The position numbers and the translations under genes are program-made. The notes below the pieces were generated by a model. The model was not told the DNA's origin. It searched no databases and was given only the letters and a program-made list of their open reading frames with translations. Below are positions 28,511 to 31,862 of a DNA stretch of 31,862 bases, one piece after another (the first letter of the stretch is position 1; each line of letters begins with the position of its first letter). This stretch comes from Sergeia podlipaevii (lineage: Eukaryota; Euglenozoa; Kinetoplastea; Trypanosomatida; Trypanosomatidae), in the NCBI GenBank assembly GCA_030849805.1, contig JASANZ010002002.1, positions 1 to 31,862 on the forward strand, in the 5' to 3' direction.

Positions 28511-30173
28511 ACTACGACGCACTGCAATTAGCGGTGGCGGATTGGTATGATGAATAATCTAAGCAAAGAAATAGATGATAATTTATGAATAAAAAGGGTA
28601 GAAAAATAGAAATTCAGATCTGGCCGCCGCTGGGCTTGCAGATTTTGCGGCTGTTTTCCTTTTTTTCCTCAAGCCACCGCTCAGTGCGCAAAAGTTTCTT
28701 CAACGCCAAATGCACACCGTGGGGAAAAAATGGAAACAATGACAAAGTAAAGAAAAAAAAAAAAGAAACAGTAAGAAAGAAAGCAGTGTGATTGATTGCT
28801 GGATGAACAAAAGGCAGGTATGTGTCTTTAAAAAAATGGGAGCGCCAAGGCAGTGCCAAGTTTCTCTTTCTCGTCTTCACTAGATATATATTTCTGATCT
28901 ACAAATTGATAGGCGAGAGTGCCCTGCAAATTACTTCAATGTCGGTCTATATATAAAAAAGAAAAATTCTCTTAAAGACTGAAAACTCAACAACGAAAAA
29001 AGAAGGACGCTGATGCTGATAAGGGAAGACAGATAAACCAACAAAATAACAACAACGCAAAGCACTTTAAAAGAAAAAAAAAAATTACCACCCCCCTCCC
29101 CAGGCACTAATGAGCAATGCAGCTATGTAACAGATGCTGTGCGAAGCAGCCAAACTTCGCCTGATTTTTTTTTTTTTTTTGAAAAAGCGAATTAAGAGCT
29201 CAACAATCAATGCTCTGAGAAATGCGTGCTATGCTAAGAAAAAGAAAAGAAAAAAAGGGAGAGAAGAAAAAAGATGCATTCGCATCAAACAAAATAATAA
29301 TAATAATAAAAATAACACGGCACAGCGTGCACTTTGTATGACATGACCAAAAATGGAACGTCAATCTTTATTCACGCAACCCTGAGCACTATGGCTGCGC
29401 TTCACAAGAAGAAAGCAAGATAGGGTGTTGTGCATATGACCATCCTCGCCTTTTTTTGTCTGTGATATTGCCAACAATTGAAGCAGCAACGTCCTGCTCC
29501 ATTTGAAGGTATATATGTTTGTTGTTACTATTGAATTTTGATGTGCAGATTTTTCTCCTATGAATCATTGAAATAAAAAAGATGTACAATAGAGTGCTCC
29601 GTCACACACAACAAGATCGCTAATCGCATATCCGAAGACGCGATTCTGCTGAGGTACGCAAGGCACCGACGGCGTTGATTCAACGCTGTCTTGCTTCTTT
29701 CTTTGGTACTGTCACTGTTCTTCTTCTTCTTGGTAATAAAAGTAGCCAATGCTGTGTTTGGCATTCGTCAGTTGACCAGAAGCGTGTTGCTGCTCGGTGT
29801 CGAACGTCGCCATACATACAAGAAAAAAAAAAAAGAATCAGTGTCAACACGCTCCACAACTCAATTTCTGTCCAGCAGGGCTTCTGGCGAAGCACACATC
29901 CAACGTATGATATCTCTCGATCTCTCCCCGTCTCTCTTTTTACTATCAATGCGTACATGTCTATGTGTAGCTAGTGGAGTAGAGAGAATAAAGCACCCAG
30001 ATTTTCTACACTTTACGTGCTACGCAGTCCTCCCAGTATTACCAGCGCCAAAGAGAAGAAGGGGGGGATCAGCCGTCACGCATCAAACCAAAGCACATTT
30101 TTGTTTGTTTGAGTAAAAAAAAAAAAATGTACGCAGCCCTGTATATCCCCTCAGCTCGCAAGCGTACACGCCG
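28511..30173. other. Spacer between ERD2 and ULK4-like gene, no gene seen
   Basis: About 1.7 kb of AT-rich spacer with a 16-base T-run on plus at 29165-29180, A-runs, AAT triplets near 29291-29310 and a CTT repeat near 29719-29729. The longest frame (29691-30116 plus) opens with TTG, lies on the strand opposite all genes and has no recognisable domain. The frame at 28614-28880 minus starts with GTG and is a translated homopolymer. Confidence 0.55.
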
Positions 30174-30833
30174 CTAGTGTGCAAGTTCGTATCGTTGCTT
30201 CGCTCGACGCACAACCTGCGTCACATAATGATAGAAGAAGTCGATATACATAAGCGACTGGACAACGCCTGCAAACACCGAGACAGTGTTGAACTTCCCA
30301 AAAGCGGAGTAACGCACAATCCAGTGGATGAGATAAAGTACGCGGTAGGCGCCAAGACAGAAAAGATAATGGGAGGTGAGAGCGTCGTAGCGCTCGGTGT
30401 ACTCGAGAAGAAAGATTTGGGGGAGAATAGCCACCGCCTCCAGGTACTGCGAGAAGGCCCAACAGATCTCCACCACCACGTTGTGGCGCGCAGGGCCATG
30501 GAAAAGAATCGCCAGAATAATGCAAGGGATAACAAGATAGCGGATGCGAAACGTATCGTTGTCCCTATCATAGGTGGCCTTCCATGGACTCCGAAACTTC
30601 ATGAGATAGCAAATATGCCATGAGGTGACGAGAAAGAAGATCTTCATGATGCAGTTGTAGAAGCCAAGGTACGCAAGGAACAGATCAAGATACCGGGTAG
30701 TGAAGACTAAGGCAAAAAGAAACATCGACTTGAGAGAGATACCCGCGGCGGTACGCTGCTTCAACATCTTCGCTAGCAGAATTACTATCGCCGCCAAGTG
30801 CAGCATGTCACCAGCTACGCGGAGAAGGTTCAT
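30174..30833 (-). CDS. ERD2: ER lumen protein-retaining receptor (KDEL receptor)
   Basis: The protein has 219 residues, within a few of the family's usual length (human KDELR 212). It cycles between Golgi and ER and returns escaped ER proteins carrying a KDEL-like C-terminus. Seven hydrophobic segments span the protein. Hallmarks include AGIS (30-33), TTRYLDLF (45-52), WKATYD, the DTFR motif, SHYLF and YRVLYLIHWIVRY. Residues used by the human receptor for ligand binding are kept as I know them: Arg5, His12, Arg47, Glu122, Trp125, Tyr163, Arg164, Tyr167 and Arg174 (the last six are offset by +5 from human). It ends in a basic, polar cytosolic tail (RRAKQRYELAH). The ATG at 30833 aligns with the family's conserved N-terminal MNL and is the natural start. 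It is the first gene in this window in transcription order and is unrelated in role to the flagellar genes after it. Confidence 0.97.
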   Translation of the reverse strand: MNLLRVAGDMLHLAAIVILLAKMLKQRTAAGISLKSMFLFALVFTTRYLDLFLAYLGFYNCIMKIFFLVTSWHICYLMKFRSPWKATYDRDNDTFRIRYLVIPCIILAILFHGPARHNVVVEICWAFSQYLEAVAILPQIFLLEYTERYDALTSHYLFCLGAYRVLYLIHWIVRYSAFGKFNTVSVFAGVVQSLMYIDFFYHYVTQVVRRAKQRYELAH

Positions 30834-30899
30834 CTTCTTTTTTTTTTTACTTCTCTTTTCTTCCTTTTCTCCTTCAGAAAAATATATGTAAAAAAAACA

Positions 30900-30946
30900 C
30901 TAAGGTGAAGAGAGAGATAGAGAGAGAACAAACAGAACAAAAACTG
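30900..30946 (-). promoter_or_regulatory. Probable SL trans-splice acceptor of ERD2
   Basis: A CT-rich tract on the minus strand (about 30946-30906) is followed by TTAG, with the AG at 30901-30900, giving a leader of 66 nt. Other pyrimidine tracts further upstream (for example one ending in an AG near 31057) could serve as alternative sites. Confidence 0.55.
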
Positions 30947-31108
30947 TATGAATGGATGTGTTGTGTGTACGTAACAAAAATAGGCTTTACACACGCACAA
31001 TAAGAAATACAGAGAAGATCTGCCCAATCAACAGTGAAGTGAACAAAGAAACCCCTAAATGAACAAAAAAAAAATGTAAAGGGAAAGAAGAGAAGCCAAA
31101 AACTCAAA

Positions 31109-31130
31109 AAAAAAAAAAGGAATGCGTCCC
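31109..31130. repeat. 22-bp direct repeat, copy 1
   Basis: Ten A followed by GGAATGCGTCCC, identical to the copy at 31509-31530. Both copies are followed within two bases by TGTA. Confidence 0.85.
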
Positions 31131-31508
31131 TGTAGAGAGTTTGAACTTCCCGCGGGGGAGGGGGGTGATAAAAGCAAGAAGAGGTGTAGAAGAAGCCCAA
31201 CCAAGAAGTCGGCAAATCCTCTGTGCTCCTTCCGTTAGTTTGCTTCAACCAATCGCTACTCTAACTTGTTCTTTTAAAAGAAAAATAAACGAGTGTTTGT
31301 GTATGCGCTAATCTAGTAGTATGGCAATGTGGTACGCCAAATGGTACAACGGAAAAAAAAAAAGAAAAAAGGAAAGAAACAGAGAGATAGAAAGAGATAG
31401 AAAAAGGGAGAGATAGAGAGCAATATTGATATTCAAAGGAACAACCATCAGAAATCACCATTGTCAAAAACATAGAGAAGAGAAAGAAAGAGTGTCTACT
31501 TACAAAAG

Positions 31509-31530
31509 AAAAAAAAAAGGAATGCGTCCC
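31509..31530. repeat. 22-bp direct repeat, copy 2
   Basis: Ten A followed by GGAATGCGTCCC, starting exactly 400 bp after copy 1. Here two extra C precede the shared TGTA. Confidence 0.85.
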
Positions 31531-31779
31531 CCTGTAAGTCAAAGAAAGCTACTACTTTTTTTTTCTGTTATCAGCGATAAAAACAGCACACACAAAACAC
31601 CAAAAAAAGAGGGAAAAAGAAAAAAGAAAGAAAGAGAGAAAAGGAAGGGGGAGGGGTCAGTAATTAATTTGCTACAGCAGAGCACACAATTGCATTTTTC
31701 CACCATGTGTACACCACCCTGCTCACGTACTTTCTTCACTCGACTTGCCACTTCCTTCTTGTAATGCCACCATTGAGGT

Positions 31780-31810
31780 GGGGAGGGGGAGGCACTGAAA
31801 CCCCCTCCTC
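31780..31810 (+). other. G-rich/C-rich inverted repeat (hairpin) followed by a T-rich run
   Basis: GGGGAGGGGG (31780-31789) can pair with CCCCCTCCTC (31801-31810) over ten positions, with one G:U pair, across an 11-base loop. TTTATTTT follows on the plus strand. The shape resembles a bacterial intrinsic terminator, but a role in this genome is unproven. Confidence 0.45.
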
Positions 31811-31862
31811 TTTATTTTCGGCCGCGTACACACACACACACGCACTACCCGCAGATAGGCCC

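Larger units (their letters stand above)
1072..30833 (-). other. Segment of a minus-strand polycistronic transcription unit
   Basis: All six supported genes run leftward with no convergent or divergent pair, and each is a single uninterrupted frame. On the sense strand the upstream flanks carry pyrimidine tracts followed by an AG close to the ATG. This arrangement is how kinetoplastids make mRNAs: Pol II transcribes many genes together, and SL trans-splicing coupled to polyadenylation separates them. No individual promoters are expected and none is seen. Neither end of the unit is visible. Confidence 0.85.
30947..31862. other. Upstream spacer of ERD2, no gene seen
   Basis: AT-rich and GA-rich spacer up to the right edge, with many A-runs, a 22-bp direct repeat, G-rich patches (about 31153-31167 and 31776-31792) and a (CA)n run near 31829-31842. 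Open frames are short and translate homopolymers. It should contain the 3' UTR of the next upstream gene, which lies outside. Confidence 0.55.

Noticed and set aside
28547..28553. ATGATGA, a perfect C box of a C/D snoRNA on the plus strand
   Set aside because: No CTGA D box follows at a suitable distance, and the strand is opposite to transcription.
28614..28880. 88-codon minus-strand frame in the spacer
   Set aside because: It begins with GTG and contains a translated T-run; there is no independent support.
29558..29764. 68-codon ATG frame on minus in the spacer
   Set aside because: It is short, has a Lys-run from an A tract and shows no recognisable family, so I cannot tell it from chance.
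29691..30116. Plus-strand frame of 141 codons with a signal-peptide-like start
   Set aside because: It opens with TTG rather than ATG, the hydrophobic start is a translated pyrimidine tract, and it lies opposite to the transcription unit.
30177..30623. Plus-strand frame of 148 codons
   Set aside because: It is fully antisense to ERD2, whose identity is certain.
1..31862. tRNA, rRNA, CRISPR arrays or transposons
   Set aside because: I saw no B-box-like tRNA signature in the spacers, no regular spaced repeats and no reverse transcriptase or transposase frame.

Overview
This window looks like nuclear DNA of a trypanosomatid (Kinetoplastea). Every credible gene is intronless and on the minus strand. 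The genes are separated by AT-rich spacers packed with homopolymer and pyrimidine tracts. Most genes have, on the sense strand, a pyrimidine tract and then a first AG shortly before the ATG, which is the signature of spliced-leader (SL) trans-splicing in a polycistronic transcription unit. Long frames stay open with the three standard stops, so there is no sign of a reassigned code. The exact genus cannot be told from the sequence alone. The AT-rich spacers argue against Leishmania proper.

Layout in transcription order (right to left): a KDEL receptor, ERD2 (30833-30174); a ULK4-type pseudokinase with a helical-repeat tail (28444-24290); a complete DNAH1-type inner-arm axonemal dynein heavy chain (23001-10429); a 97-residue very basic protein of unknown function (9664-9371); a 416-residue coiled-coil/disordered protein of unknown function (8751-7501); and a CDKL5-like protein kinase with a tail of about 1,160 residues of low complexity (5679-1072). 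The remaining sequence, including the last 1 kb at each end, is spacer with no gene I can support.

Three of the six genes belong to families tied to cilia and flagella: the CDKL kinase (flagellar length control in other organisms), the axonemal dynein motor, and ULK4 (needed with its partner STK36 for motile axoneme assembly). They share one transcription unit. Kinetoplastid transcription units are generally not functional operons, so this may be coincidence.

I found no mobile element, CRISPR array, tRNA, rRNA or strand-switch region. Points worth a second look are the altered catalytic residues of the ULK4-like protein, a 62-residue insert in the CDKL activation segment, A-runs just before the ATG in three genes, start codons that trans-splicing signals shift inward in two genes, an 11-bp duplication around a single N that looks like an assembly join, and a 22-bp direct repeat spaced exactly 400 bp apart upstream of ERD2.
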